64,000 nt of DNA from Thereva unica (GCA_949987705.1 OX465281.1:140478876-140542875); one strand, 5' to 3'; positions 23,177-36,200 are shown, numbered from the stretch's first letter. Numbers and translations are program-made. The notes: a model not told the origin generated them from the sequence alone.

Positions 23177-24231
23177 TATTCATCTCAGACCTGTCAGAAA
23201 AACTAAGTAATATACGACATCTCTTTTATGCCGATGACCTCAAAATATATAGTGTCATAAGGTCGAGTGATGACGTAACTCTCCTTCAGTCGAAACTGAA
23301 TACGTTACATGACTGGTGCTCCACCAATAAACTGCAACTAAACACCAGTAAATGCCACGTAATTACCTTCTCTCGTAAAAAAAGCATACAGTTGCAATAC
23401 TATTATCTCAACGGCAGGGTATTAGACCGCGTTGATCAAATTGTAGATTTGGGTATTGTCCTGGACAATAAATTAAATTTCAATTTGCACTACGATAATA
23501 TTATTGCAAGAGCTAGCAAACTTCTAGGCTTTATAAAGAGAAGAGCCAAGGAATTCGACAACCCTCGAGTTACAAAAACCCTTTTCTGTTCGCTAGTCCG
23601 CCCGATTTTAGAATACGCATGCCCGATCTGGAATCCTATTTACCAGGTAAGCAGTAACAGGTTTGAGTCGGTGCAAAAGAAATTTCTACTCTTTGCTCTG
23701 AGAAATTTATACGACTCGCGTGATTTTCATAGCCTACCACCCTACATGGACAGGCTCAAAGTGTTGGATCTCATGCCTCTGTTTAATAGGCGTAAGTTGC
23801 TTATATCATGCTTTACTTTGGACGTCTTGAACGATAGGATCAATGTTCAGTTTCTGTCAGACAGGATCAAAGTTAACGACGATGTCCGTCGCAATAGGCA
23901 TACGAAGATGCTTAGGGAATATTCTCATCGGACCGAGTATGGAAAGAACGAGCCCGTCAACAGATGTTGTATGATTTTCAATGGCCACAGTTCCTGCTTC
24001 TCCCCTGGAATGAGCAAATTATCCTTCAAGAAAAAATTGATATCCTTCCTGTCATCCGAATTATCCTGAACTAACACTATAACTAATGTACCATAAGTTA
24101 TAAAGATATACCTGTGATAAATTGTTAAATGCAAATGTACTTTAAGCGATATATGTATATATTCATAAGTTACTTTCCCTGTGTAATATAGTTTAAGCAT
24201 GCCTTGTTTGGCGTAAATAAATAAATAAATA

Positions 24232-24549
24232 GGTGCTTCGCCTATATTTAGCAGAATTTTGTTAAAAACTACAAGCAGTGCTAAACGAGTTATGGTGTCG
24301 TTATATTGCCGTCAGATCTCGTCAATTACTTAATTCTGGTATCTCGGTAATAGTATTAGAAACAGGTGTACTGGTTTCGTAGGGTCTTCAAGATGGGCCT
24401 TCGATTTCTGCACGTCTAGTTTATTGATTTGTAGAGTCTGGATTAAAACCATTTTTTTTAAATTTTCCTTTTTTATTGCTTGAAGAATAAATTAACAGGG
24501 CCGCCGAAGAACTTAAATGTTCCATCTAATATGAGATTTGATGAATTTA
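24232..24549. other. LINE 3' flank, nothing recognised
   Basis: AT-rich sequence between the LINE tail and the TIR element start. No coding, repeat or RNA feature seen. Confidence 0.5.
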
Positions 24550-24764
24550 AGGTAAAAACAGAATTGCGGCTGCGACGGCGGACGGCGAAGTCAGCCGTTT
24601 AGCGCAAATGAACACAAACCGTGTATAACGAAATTACAACTGCAGCGGCACAGCGCCGCGAAGTCGAAGTCGGCGTTTGAGCAAATTTTTAAAATCACCG
24701 TCGGCGACGCAGTGTAAGCAACATCAAAATTCAAATCCAAACAAGTTTTATTCCACTTTAATTA

Positions 24765-26170
<1,406 letters not shown>

Positions 26171-26176
26171 TATATA

Positions 26177-26583
26177 CAGTCCACGAAATTAATTTGAAGA
26201 CACCTACTTTTCCAAACTTTGAAGTTCCGTTATGTAAAAACTAAGGATTTCTATGAGTTACCAAAAATATCAAAATTTAGGGATTTTTGTGTAGATTCGT
26301 CTTCGTTTCAAAAATATTCCGTTTTTTATATGGAATTTTAGAAGAAGAGCGGAAAATTTGAGCAAACTTCTAAAATTATGCCTTGGAAATGCGAAATTAA
26401 TTTAAAGACACTCCTCTATTTCTCTATTTCATGAAAAAACGGGAAATTTTTGATACCAGGACCAATCTACACAAAATTCCCTAAATTTTGATATTCTTGG
26501 TAACTCATACAAATGCTTGGTTTTTACATAACGAACTTCAAAGTTGGGAAAAGTAGGTGTCTTCAAATTAATTTCGTGCACTG
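26177..26583. mobile_element. Mariner-like MITE, copy 1
   Basis: 407 bp. The left end CAGTCCACGAAATTAATTTG mirrors the right end CAAATTAATTTCGTGCACTG. TA tracts flank it on both sides, consistent with the TA target of Tc1/mariner elements. The TIR extends inward about 60-70 bp (AAGACACCTACTTTTCC / GGAAAAGTAGGTGTCTT with a mismatch). No transposase. Confidence 0.85.
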
Positions 26584-26593
26584 TATATATATA

Positions 26594-27835
26594 TCTATAA
26601 TATAAAAATGAATCGCTAAATGTGTTGCTAAGCGCAAAACTCGAGAACGGCTGGACCTATTGGACTAATTTTTTTTTTCGAATATTCGTTGAAGTACGAG
26701 GATGGTTCTTACGGAGAGAAAAATTAAAAATATTGCCTGAAAAAACAAAAAAATGGTAATTTTAGGAATTTTCACTTCATTTTAGTTTCAACAGCTTCAT
26801 GGCCTACCTATTGTTTGACAAATGTAAAATTGTCATTAAATTGAATCATTACATTTAATGAAAATTTCAAATTTACGCAGCTGTCAAACAATAGGTAGGC
26901 CATGACGCTATTGAAACTAAAATGATCCATGGCGGCCGTCTCAAGAAGGCGGTGTACCACTTTCTTCACAACCACCTCGACATGGGTATCAAATGAAAGG
27001 GTATGATAAGTAGAATACAATAAGCAATGTAGTATACAAAATATATCTTTAGATCCATGGCGGCCGTCTCAAGAGGCCGGATTACCACTTTCTTCACAAC
27101 CACCTCAACATGGGTATCAAATGAAAGGGTATGTTAAGTACAATACAATGAGCAATGTAGTATACAAAATCTATCTTTAGATCCATGGTGGCCGTCTCAA
27201 GAGGGCGGGGTACCACTTTCTTCACAACCACCTCGACATGGGTATCAAATGAAAGGGTATGATAAGTAGAATACAATAAGCAATGTAGTATACAAAATAT
27301 ATCTTTAGATCCATGGCGGCCGTCTCAAGAGGCCGGATTACCTCTTTCTTCACAACCACCTCAACATGGGTATCAAATGAAAGGGTATGTTAAGTACAAT
27401 ACAATAAGCAATGTAGTATACAAAATATATCTTTAAATCCATGGCAGCCGTCTCAAGAGGGCGGGGTACCACTTTCTTCACAACCACCTCGACATGGGTA
27501 TCAAATGAAAGGGTATGATAAGCAGAATACAATAAGCAATGTAGTATACAAAATATATCTTTAGATCCATGGCGGCCGTCTCAAGAGGCCGGATTAACAC
27601 TTTCTTCACAACCACCTCAACATGGGTATCAAATGAAAGGGTATGATAAGTAGAATACAATAAGCAATGCAGTAGACTCAATATACCGATTCATGGCAGC
27701 CGACGCAAGACCCATGTTCTTTGAGGCATTTCATCTGTGTAAAATTCATATCTCGAAAAATATTAAGTCAATGGATGGTTTTTATTGTTTACTATTGACT
27801 TATGGGTGCAGCGTAGGCGCACCGGGTCCCAGCTA

Positions 27836-27836
<1 letters not shown>
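26594..27836 (+). mobile_element. Helitron H3
   Basis: Same ends and layout as H2 (offset about 1711), including hairpin and satellite. Differs by very few bases (for example CCTCTTTCTT for CCACTTTCTT near 27340). It is part of a tandem duplication of Helitron, TA tract and MITE. Confidence 0.93.
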
Positions 27837-27876
<40 letters not shown>

Positions 27877-27879
<3 letters not shown>

Positions 27880-28283
27880 TCCACGAAATTAATTTGAAGA
27901 CACCTACTTTTCCAAACTTTGAAGTTCCGTTATGTAAAAACTAAGGATTTCTATGAGTTACCAAAAATATCAAAATTTAGGGATTTTTGTGTAGATTCGT
28001 CTTCGTTTCAAAAATATTCCGTTTTTTATATGGAATTTTAGAAGAAGAGCGGTAAATTTGAGCAAACTTCTAAAATTATGCCTTGGAAATGCGAAATTAA
28101 TTTAAAGACACTCCTCTATTTCTCTATTTCATGAAAAAACGGGAAATTTTTGATACCAGGACCAATCTACACAAAATTCCCTAAATTTTGATATTCTTGG
28201 TAACTCATACAAATGCTTGGTTTTTACATAACGAACTTCAAAGTTGGGAAAAGTAGGTGTCTTCAAATTAATTTCGTGCACTG
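27877..28283. mobile_element. Mariner-like MITE, copy 2
   Basis: Copy of 26177-26583 at offset 1700, with one visible substitution near 28053 (GCGGTAAATT for GCGGAAAATT). Confidence 0.85.
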
Positions 28284-28619
28284 TATATATATATCTATAA
28301 TATAAAAATGAATCGCTAAATGTGTTGCTAAGCGCAAAACTCGAGAACGGCTGGACCTATTGGACTAATTTTTTTTTCCGAATATTCTTTGAAGTACGAG
28401 GATGGTTCTTACGGAGAGAAAAATTTAAAAAATTGCCTGAAAAAACAAAAAATGGTAATTTTAGGAATTTTCACTTCATTTTAGTTTCCATAGCTTCATG
28501 GCCTACCTATTGTTTGACAAATGTAAAATTGTCATTAAATTGAATCATTACATTTAATGAAAATTTCAAATTTACGCAGCTGTCAAACAATAGGTAGGCC
28601 ATGACGCTATTGAAACTAA

Positions 28620-29525
28620 AATGATCCACAGCGGCCGTCTCAAGAGGGCGGTGTACCACTTTCTTCACAACCACCTCGACATGGGTATCAAATGAAAGGG
28701 TATGATAAGTAGAATACAATAAACAATGTAGTATACAAAATATATCTTTAGATCCATGGCGGCCGTCTCAAGAGGCCGGATTACCACTTTCTTCACAACC
28801 ACCTCAACATGGGTATCAAATGAAAGGGTATGTTAAGGAGAATACAATAAGCAATGTAGTATACAAAATATATCTTTCGATCCATGGCGGCCGTCTCAAG
28901 AGGGCGGGGTACCACTTTCTTCACAACCACCTCGACATGGGTATCAAATGAAAGGGTATGATAAGTAGAATACAATAAGCAATGTAGTATACAAAATATA
29001 TCCTTAGATCCATGGCGGCCGTCTAAAGAGGCCGGATTACCACTTTCTTCACAACCCTATCAAAATGGGTATCAAATGAAAGGGTATGATAAGTAGAATA
29101 CAATAAGCAATGTAGTATACAAAATATATCTTTAAATCCATGGCGGCCGTCTCAAGAGGCCGGATTACCACTTTCTTCACAACCACCTCAACATGGGTAT
29201 CAAATGAAAGGGTATGATAAGTAGAATACAATAAGCAATGTAGTATACAAAATATATCTTTAAATCCATGGCGGCCGTCTCAAGAGGCCGGATTACCACT
29301 TTCTTCACAACCACCTCAACATGGGTATCAAATGTAAGGGTATGTTAAGGAGAATACAATAAGCAATGTAGTATACAAAATATATCTTTAGATCCATGGC
29401 GGCCGTCTCAAGAGGGCGGGGTACCACTTTCTTCACAACCACCTCGACATGGGTATCAAATGAAAGGGTATGATAAGTAGAATACAATAAGCAATGTAGT
29501 ATACAAAATATATCTTTAGATCCAT
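28620..29525. repeat. 128-bp satellite array in H4
   Basis: About seven monomers of the 128-bp family in plus orientation of the Helitron, with the same two monomer types. It ends at GATCCAT, where the first LINE copy begins. Confidence 0.9.
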
Positions 29526-29561
29526 ATACCCCCTATCGTCTTAAAACAATGCGCCTCACCT

Positions 29562-31016
29562 TTGGCTAAACCTCTGCGCAAACTTTTTGCCCTATCATAC
29601 TCTTCCGGAGTTTACCCAGACTCTTGGAAACTTGCCCATGTTCAGCCAATTCCGAAAAAAGGTGAAGCCAGCGACCCCTTAAACTACCGCCCAATAGCAA
29701 TCACTTCTATTCTCTCCAAAACCATGGAGACGATAATCAACAAAAAGCTTATGGGATATCTAGAATCCAACCTACTCATTAACGACAGACAATATGGCTT
29801 CCGCCAGAAAAGATCCACTGGCGATCTTTTAGTCTGTCTTACAGAACACCTCAGCCGTAGTCTGCATGGATCCGGCGAGTCTAGTCTGGTTGCTCTAGAT
29901 ATCTCCAAGGCTTTCGATAGAGTTTGGCACTCAGCCCTGTTAGCCAAACTCAAAGCTATTGGAGTCGACTCACTTCTACAGAAGTGGATCAGGCATTTCC
30001 TTTTCGGTCGTTCAATCAAAGTAGTATTGGATGGCGTCAAATCCGCATCCCACCCGATCTCGGCGGGGGTCCCCCAGGGGTCAATCTTATCACCGGCCCT
30101 ATTCCTTATCTTTATAAATGACCTTCTTTCAATCCCCTCCAACCCACTTCTCAGCTTCGCTGACGACGGTACTTTACGGTACTCGTACAGCTTCGATACA
30201 AGGCAGACTCATGCCAGATCCTGTCTTGATGATCGCGAACGTATGTCCAACTCTATTAATAACGACATTGTACTCATTCTAGAGTGGGGAAAGAAGAATC
30301 GTGTTGAATTCAACCCCGCCAAAACCAAGTACTGTCTTATCTCCAAAAAGAAGTTCAACACCCCTCCACCCTTGAAAGTGAATGAAGTTCAACTAATGGC
30401 CGAACCATCCTTACACATCTTAGGCGTGACATTAGCCAAAGACTTGCGATGGAATGACCACATATTCCAAATCGCCAAACAAGGATCTCAGTGCTTGGGA
30501 TTTCTTAAGAGGTGTAAGTTCCTCCTCCAGCCATCGGCCCGTGCTGTTATTTATAAATCCTACATTCGACCTCTTCTCGAATATAACTCCCTCGTTTGGG
30601 GCGGCGCCCCAATAACCACCTTGGCATGGTTAGATAAGGTGCAAAAAAGGGCGCTCAAGTTAATTGATGACGACACCGCCTGCTCCACCATCGACCCCTT
30701 AAGCCACCGTAGGAATGTAGCAGCACTGACAAAATTTTATCGCTACTATCATAGTGACTGTTCCTCCGAGCTAAACGCTCTCCTGCCTCCACGGCATTCT
30801 TATACCCGCAACACCAGATTAGCCCACTCGTCTCATTCCCTCCACCTGCAACTCCCTCTTTCACGCACTCAACAAGATATGAATTCGTTTGTTAATAGAA
30901 CAACTCGGCTGTGGAATAATCTCTCGCAGTCAGTATTTCCGAGCTCCTACAACATCCAAGAGTTCAAACGCAGGGTTCATCACCACCTTCTTCAATTCCC
31001 TCCCGTTCCTTTATAA
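29562..31016 (+). CDS. LINE reverse transcriptase fragment, copy 1
   Basis: 484 codons, uninterrupted. The frame is open from the element's truncated 5' edge (PPIVLKQCA), so there is no native start and 29562 is a TTG, not a true initiator. Motifs: PIPKKGEASDPLNYRPIAI (residues 29-48), LVALDISKAFDRVWH (catalytic D113), AGVPQGSILSP (168-178), LSFADDGTL (FADD, D201-D202), then LGVTLAKDLRWNDHI and the SYIRPLLEYNSLVWGG C-terminal region. This is Jockey-type RT without endonuclease. A 3' UTR and poly-A follow to 31142. An intact frame in a 5'-truncated copy indicates youth, not function. Confidence 0.85.
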   Translation: MAKPLRKLFALSYSSGVYPDSWKLAHVQPIPKKGEASDPLNYRPIAITSILSKTMETIINKKLMGYLESNLLINDRQYGFRQKRSTGDLLVCLTEHLSRSLHGSGESSLVALDISKAFDRVWHSALLAKLKAIGVDSLLQKWIRHFLFGRSIKVVLDGVKSASHPISAGVPQGSILSPALFLIFINDLLSIPSNPLLSFADDGTLRYSYSFDTRQTHARSCLDDRERMSNSINNDIVLILEWGKKNRVEFNPAKTKYCLISKKKFNTPPPLKVNEVQLMAEPSLHILGVTLAKDLRWNDHIFQIAKQGSQCLGFLKRCKFLLQPSARAVIYKSYIRPLLEYNSLVWGGAPITTLAWLDKVQKRALKLIDDDTACSTIDPLSHRRNVAALTKFYRYYHSDCSSELNALLPPRHSYTRNTRLAHSSHSLHLQLPLSRTQQDMNSFVNRTTRLWNNLSQSVFPSSYNIQEFKRRVHHHLLQFPPVPL

Positions 31017-31650
31017 CCCCTCCAACCCCCTCCCCGTACTAAGCTTACTGCTAGACATTGCACCATGACGTGACAAATGACATGACGGACTAGTAGTACA
31101 AAGGGTGATTCCTGAGCTTAGCACTGCCACATAAAAAAAAAATGGCGGCCTTCTCAAGAGGCCGAATTAACACTTTCTTCACAACCACCTCGACATGGGT
31201 ATCAAATGAAAGGGTATGATAAGTAGAATACAATAAGCAATGTAGTATACAAAATATATCTTTAGATCCATGGCGGCCGTCTAAAGAGGCCGGATTATCA
31301 CTTTCTTCACAATCCCCTCAACATGGGTATCAAATGAAAGGGTATGATAAGTAGAATACAATAAGCAATGTAGTATACAAAATATATCTTTAGATCCATG
31401 GCGGCCGTCTAAAGAGGCCGGATTACCACTTTCTTCACAACCCAACAATAAGCAATGTAGTATACAAAATATATCTTTAGATCCATGGCGGCCGTCTCAA
31501 GAGGGCGGGGTACCACTTTCTTCACAACCACCTCGACATGGGTATCAAATGGAAGGGTATGATAAGTAGAATACAATAAGCAATGTAGTATACAAAATAT
31601 ATCTTTAGATCCATATACCCCCTATCGTCTTAAAACAATGCGCCTCACCT

Positions 31651-33105
31651 TTGGCTAAACCTCTGCGCAAACTTTTTGCCCTATCATACTCTTCCGGAGT
31701 TTACCCAGACTCTTGGAAACTTGCCCATGTTCAGCCAATTCCGAAAAAAGGTGAAGCCAGCGACCCCTTAAACTACCGCCCAATAGCAATCACTTCTATT
31801 CTCTCCAAAACCATGGAGACGATAATCAACAAAAAGCTTATGGGATATCTAGAATCCAACCTACTCATTAACGACAGACAATATGGCTTCCGCCAGAAAA
31901 GATCCACTGGCGATCTTTTAGTCTGTCTTACAGAACACCTCAGCCGTAGTCTGCATGGATCCGGCGAGTCTAGTCTGGTTGCTTTAGATATCTCCAAGGC
32001 TTTCGATAGAGTTTGGCACTCAGCCCTGTTAGCCAAACTCAAAGCTATTGGAGTCGACTCACTTCTACAGAAGTGGATCAGGCATTTCCTTTTCGGTCGT
32101 TCAATCAAAGTAGTATTGGATGGCGTCAAATCCGCATCCCACCCGATCTCGGCGGGGGTCCCCCAGGGGTCAATCTTATCACCGGCCCTATTCCTTATCT
32201 TTATAAATGACCTTCTTTCAATCCCCTCCAACCCACTTCTCAGCTTCGCTGACGACGGTACTTTACGGTACTCGTACAGCTTCGATACAAGGCAGACTCA
32301 TGCCAGATCCTGTCTTGATGATCGCGAACGTATGTCCAACTCTATTAATAACGACATTGTACTCATTCTAGAGTGGGGAAAGAAGAATCGTGTTGAATTC
32401 AACCCCGCCAAAACCAAGTACTGTCTTATCTCCAAAAAGAAGTTCAACACCCCTCCACCCTTGAAAGTGAATGAAGTTCAACTAATGGCCGAACCATCCT
32501 TACACATCTTAGGCGTGACATTAGCCAAAGACTTGCGATGGAATGACCACATATTCCAAATCGCCAAACAAGGATCTCAGTGCTTGGGATTTCTTAAGAG
32601 GTGTAAGTTCCTCCTCCAGCCATCGGCCCGTGCTGTTATTTATAAATCCTACATTCGACCTCTTCTCGAATATAACTCCCTCGTTTGGGGCGGCGCCCCA
32701 ATAACCACCTTGGCATGGTTAGATAAGGTGCAAAAAAGGGCGCTCAAGTTAATTGATGACGACACCGCCTGCTCCACCATCGACCCCTTAAGCCACCGTA
32801 GGAATGTAGCAGCACTGACAAAATTTTATCGCTACTATCATAGTGACTGTTCCTCCGAGCTAAACGCTCTCCTGCCTCCACGGCATTCTTATACCCGCAA
32901 CACCAGATTAGCCCACTCGTCTCATTCCCTCCACCTGCAACTCCCTCTTTCACGCACTCAACAAGATATGAATTCGTTTGTTAATAGAACAACTCGGCTG
33001 TGGAATAATCTCTCGCAGTCAGTATTTCCGAGCTCCTACAACATCCAAGAGTTCAAACGCAGGGTTCATCACCACCTTCTTCAATTCCCTCCCGTTCCTT
33101 TATAA
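31651..33105 (+). CDS. LINE reverse transcriptase fragment, copy 2
   Basis: Same 484-residue product as the copy at 29562-31016. One silent difference seen (GCTCTAGAT to GCTTTAGAT near 31983). It belongs to the second unit of the triplication. Confidence 0.85.
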   Translation: MAKPLRKLFALSYSSGVYPDSWKLAHVQPIPKKGEASDPLNYRPIAITSILSKTMETIINKKLMGYLESNLLINDRQYGFRQKRSTGDLLVCLTEHLSRSLHGSGESSLVALDISKAFDRVWHSALLAKLKAIGVDSLLQKWIRHFLFGRSIKVVLDGVKSASHPISAGVPQGSILSPALFLIFINDLLSIPSNPLLSFADDGTLRYSYSFDTRQTHARSCLDDRERMSNSINNDIVLILEWGKKNRVEFNPAKTKYCLISKKKFNTPPPLKVNEVQLMAEPSLHILGVTLAKDLRWNDHIFQIAKQGSQCLGFLKRCKFLLQPSARAVIYKSYIRPLLEYNSLVWGGAPITTLAWLDKVQKRALKLIDDDTACSTIDPLSHRRNVAALTKFYRYYHSDCSSELNALLPPRHSYTRNTRLAHSSHSLHLQLPLSRTQQDMNSFVNRTTRLWNNLSQSVFPSSYNIQEFKRRVHHHLLQFPPVPL

Positions 33106-33740
33106 CCCCTCCAACCCCCTCCCCGTACTAAGCTTACTGCTAGACATTGCACCATGACGTGACAAATGACATGACGGACTAGTAGTACAAAGGGTGATTC
33201 CTGAGCTTAGCACTGCCACATAAAAAAAAAAATGGCGGCCTTCTCAAGAGGCCGAATTAACACTTTCTTCACAACCACCTCGACATGGGTATCAAATGAA
33301 AGGGTATGATAAGTAGAATACAATAAGCAATGTAGTATACAAAATATATCTTTAGATCCATGGCGGCCGTCTAAAGAGGCCGGATTATCACTTTCTTCAC
33401 AATCCCCTCAACATGGGTATCAAATGAAAGGGTATGATAAGTAGAATACAATAAGCAATGTAGTATACAAAATATATCTTTAGATCCATGGCGGCCGTCT
33501 AAAGAGGCCGGATTACCACTTTCTTCACAACCCAACAATAAGCAATGTAGTATACAAAATATATCTTTAGATCCATGGCGGCCGTCTCAAGAGGGCGGGG
33601 TACCACTTTCTTCACAACCACCTCGACATGGGTATCAAATGGAAGGGTATGATAAGTAGAATACAATAAGCAATGTAGTATACAAAATATATCTTTAGAT
33701 CCATATACCCCCTATCGTCTTAAAACAATGCGCCTCACCT

Positions 33741-35195
33741 TTGGCTAAACCTCTGCGCAAACTTTTTGCCCTATCATACTCTTCCGGAGTTTACCCAGAC
33801 TCTTGGAAACTTGCCCATGTTCAGCCAATTCCGAAAAAAGGTGAAGCCAGCGACCCCTTAAACTACCGCCCAATAGCAATCACTTCTATTCTCTCCAAAA
33901 CCATGGAGACGATAATCAACAAAAAGCTTATGGGATATCTAGAATCCAACCTACTCATTAACGACAGACAATATGGCTTCCGCCAGAAAAGATCCACTGG
34001 CGATCTTTTAGTCTGTCTTACAGAACACCTCAGCCGTAGTCTGCATGGATCCGGCGAGTCTAGTCTGGTTGCTTTAGATATCTCCAAGGCTTTCGATAGA
34101 GTTTGGCACTCAGCCCTGTTAGCCAAACTCAAAGCTATTGGAGTCGACTCACTTCTACAGAAGTGGATCAGGCATTTCCTTTTCGGTCGTTCAATCAAAG
34201 TAGTATTGGATGGCGTCAAATCCGCATCCCACCCGATCTCGGCGGGGGTCCCCCAGGGGTCAATCTTATCACCGGCCCTATTCCTTATCTTTATAAATGA
34301 CCTTCTTTCAATCCCCTCCAACCCACTTCTCAGCTTCGCTGACGACGGTACTTTACGGTACTCGTACAGCTTCGATACAAGGCAGACTCATGCCAGATCC
34401 TGTCTTGATGATCGCGAACGTATGTCCAACTCTATTAATAACGACATTGTACTCATTCTAGAGTGGGGAAAGAAGAATCGTGTTGAATTCAACCCCGCCA
34501 AAACCAAGTACTGTCTTATCTCCAAAAAGAAGTTCAACACCCCTCCACCCTTGAAAGTGAATGAAGTTCAACTAATGGCCGAACCATCCTTACACATCTT
34601 AGGCGTGACATTAGCCAAAGACTTGCGATGGAATGACCACATATTCCAAATCGCCAAACAAGGATCTCAGTGCTTGGGATTTCTTAAGAGGTGTAAGTTC
34701 CTCCTCCAGCCATCGGCCCGTGCTGTTATTTATAAATCCTACATTCGACCTCTTCTCGAATATAACTCCCTCGTTTGGGGCGGCGCCCCAATAACCACCT
34801 TGGCATGGTTAGATAAGGTGCAAAAAAGGGCGCTCAAGTTAATTGATGACGACACCGCCTGCTCCACCATCGACCCCTTAAGCCACCGTAGGAATGTAGC
34901 AGCACTGACAAAATTTTATCGCTACTATCATAGTGACTGTTCCTCCGAGCTAAACGCTCTCCTGCCTCCACGGCATTCTTATACCCGCAACACCAGATTA
35001 GCCCACTCGTCTCATTCCCTCCACCTGCAACTCCCTCTTTCACGCACTCAACAAGATATAAATTCGTTTGTTAATAGAACAACTCGGCTGTGGAATAATC
35101 TCTCGCAGTCAGTATTTCCGAGCTCCTACAACATCCAAGAGTTCAAACGCAGGGTTCATCACCACCTTCTTCAATTCCCTCCCGTTCCTTTATAA
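33741..35195 (+). CDS. LINE reverse transcriptase fragment, copy 3
   Basis: Same product. It shares the silent change of copy 2 and has one Met to Ile change (AGATATGAAT to AGATATAAAT near 35055). Copies 2 and 3 are thus closer to each other than to copy 1. Confidence 0.85.
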   Translation: MAKPLRKLFALSYSSGVYPDSWKLAHVQPIPKKGEASDPLNYRPIAITSILSKTMETIINKKLMGYLESNLLINDRQYGFRQKRSTGDLLVCLTEHLSRSLHGSGESSLVALDISKAFDRVWHSALLAKLKAIGVDSLLQKWIRHFLFGRSIKVVLDGVKSASHPISAGVPQGSILSPALFLIFINDLLSIPSNPLLSFADDGTLRYSYSFDTRQTHARSCLDDRERMSNSINNDIVLILEWGKKNRVEFNPAKTKYCLISKKKFNTPPPLKVNEVQLMAEPSLHILGVTLAKDLRWNDHIFQIAKQGSQCLGFLKRCKFLLQPSARAVIYKSYIRPLLEYNSLVWGGAPITTLAWLDKVQKRALKLIDDDTACSTIDPLSHRRNVAALTKFYRYYHSDCSSELNALLPPRHSYTRNTRLAHSSHSLHLQLPLSRTQQDINSFVNRTTRLWNNLSQSVFPSSYNIQEFKRRVHHHLLQFPPVPL

Positions 35196-35845
35196 CCCCT
35201 CCAACCCCCTCCCCGTACTAAGCTTACTGCTAGACATTGCACCATGACGTGACAAATGACATGACGGACTAGTAGTACAAAGGGTGATTCCTGAGCTTAG
35301 CACTGCCACATAAAAAAAAAAATGGCGGCCTTCTCAAGAGGCCGAATTAACACTTTCTTCACAACCACCTCGACATGGGTATCAAATGAAAGGGTATGAT
35401 AAGTAGAATACAATAAGCAATGTAGTATACAAAATATATCTTTAGATCCATGGCGGCCGTCTAAAGAGGCCGGATTATCACTTTCTTCACAATCCCCTCA
35501 ACATGGGTATCAAATGAAAGGGTATGATAAGTAGAATACAATAAGCAATGTAGTATACAAAATATATCTTTAGATCCATGGCGGCCGTCTAAAGAGGCCG
35601 GATTACCACTTTCTTCACAACCCTATCAAAATGGGTATCAAATTAAAGGGTATGATAAGTAGAACACAATAAGCAATGTAGTAGACTCAATATACCGATT
35701 CATGGCGGCCGACGCAAGACCCATGTTCTTTGAGGCATTTCATCTGTGTAAAATTCATATCTCGAAAAATATTAAGTCAATGGTTGGTTTTTATTGTTTA
35801 CTATTGACTTATGGGTGCAGCGTAGGCGCACCGGGTCCCAGCTAG

Positions 35846-35912
<67 letters not shown>
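35846..35912. repeat. (TA)n tract
   Basis: TA dinucleotides with one GTA interruption, between Helitron H4 and the next TIR element. Confidence 0.9.
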
Positions 35913-35915
<3 letters not shown>

Positions 35916-36184
35916 ACGCGATTCGAGAAAAGGGACCTACTGTCCAAAAAGAAAACTTTACAGGAGAAGCGATTGAAAGAAAGACGGAGGAGAGCGAATA
36001 CACTGAGCTGCCACTTTAAACACTTTTGAAGACACATTTGTAAATATTTATTGCTCAGAAAGTAATTGGAATAAATTAATTCTGATTGCACAGAATTAAA
36101 GAGGAGATTTAAAACCTTAAGAATCACTCATAATCCGAAAATCGATTTTTTGGACAGTAGGTCCCTTTTCTCGAATCGCGTCAC
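35913..36184. mobile_element. 272-bp TIR element in TA tract
   Basis: Left end GTGACGCGATTCGAGAAAAG and right end CTTTTCTCGAATCGCGTCAC form a TIR of about 38 bp. TA repeats lie on both sides. No coding capacity. Consistent with a Tc1/mariner-type MITE. Confidence 0.85.
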
Positions 36185-36200
36185 ATATATATATATATAT

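Larger units (their letters stand above)
19680..24069 (+). pseudogene. LINE ORF2: endonuclease and reverse transcriptase
   Basis: Pieces in three frames. 19700-20065: endonuclease start (LFYHNCSGMRGKLN, VITETWLNE). 19995-20936: endonuclease rest (LYIPPNSDE, FILGDFNRP) and the linker. The usual SDH motif reads SNH here (AISNHRIS). 20911-21630: RT (GHGPDNLPP, DNYRGIAILS, YTDFSKAFDRVDH), then a frameshift before SGVPQGSHLGPLL. The Helitron at 21679-23176 interrupts the next motif. After it the frame resumes with IFISDLSEK, RHLLYADDLKIY and the C-terminal domain (23392-24069, LEYACPIWNP). Frameshifts near 20040, 20920 and 21630 make it non-functional. Confidence 0.85.
17200..24231 (+). mobile_element. 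Near full-length LINE with PHD-finger ORF1
   Basis: ORF1 (17530-19515), then ORF2 endonuclease-RT, then a 3' UTR ending in an A-rich (TAAA)n tail at 24214-24231. A Helitron (21679-23176) splits ORF2. The start at 17200 is a guess. The two-ORF layout, apurinic-type endonuclease and YADD RT place it in the Jockey/CR1 group. It is the only near-complete LINE in the window, though ORF2 carries several frameshifts. Confidence 0.8.
29526..35322 (+). repeat. Tandem triplication of a LINE plus satellite block
   Basis: A unit of 2089-2090 bp repeated three times: LINE fragments at 29526-31142, 31615-33232 and 33705-35322, each ending in a poly-A of about 10, separated by about 470 bp of satellite. 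A truncated monomer (TTCACAACCCAACAATAAGC, near 31433 and 33524) marks each unit junction and is absent after the third copy, where the intact monomer CACAACCCTATCAAAATGG is found. The first LINE inserted between CCAT and GGCGG of a satellite monomer with no clear target duplication. Confidence 0.9.
28294..35845 (+). mobile_element. Helitron H4, expanded to 7.5 kb
   Basis: 5' TCTATAATATAAAAATG and 3' GGGTCCCAGCTAG with A and T flanks, the same family as H1-H3. It is six times longer because a LINE fragment inserted in its satellite and the LINE plus satellite block was then triplicated. The hairpin lies at about 28487-28620. Satellite monomers flank and separate the LINE copies (28620-29525, 31143-31614, 33233-33704, 35323-35690). 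Confidence 0.9.

Noticed and set aside
29562..35195. Three RT genes as a host or retron/DGR-type system
   Set aside because: They carry LINE RT motifs and poly-A tails, lack a native start and arose by block triplication; no retron or DGR parts seen.
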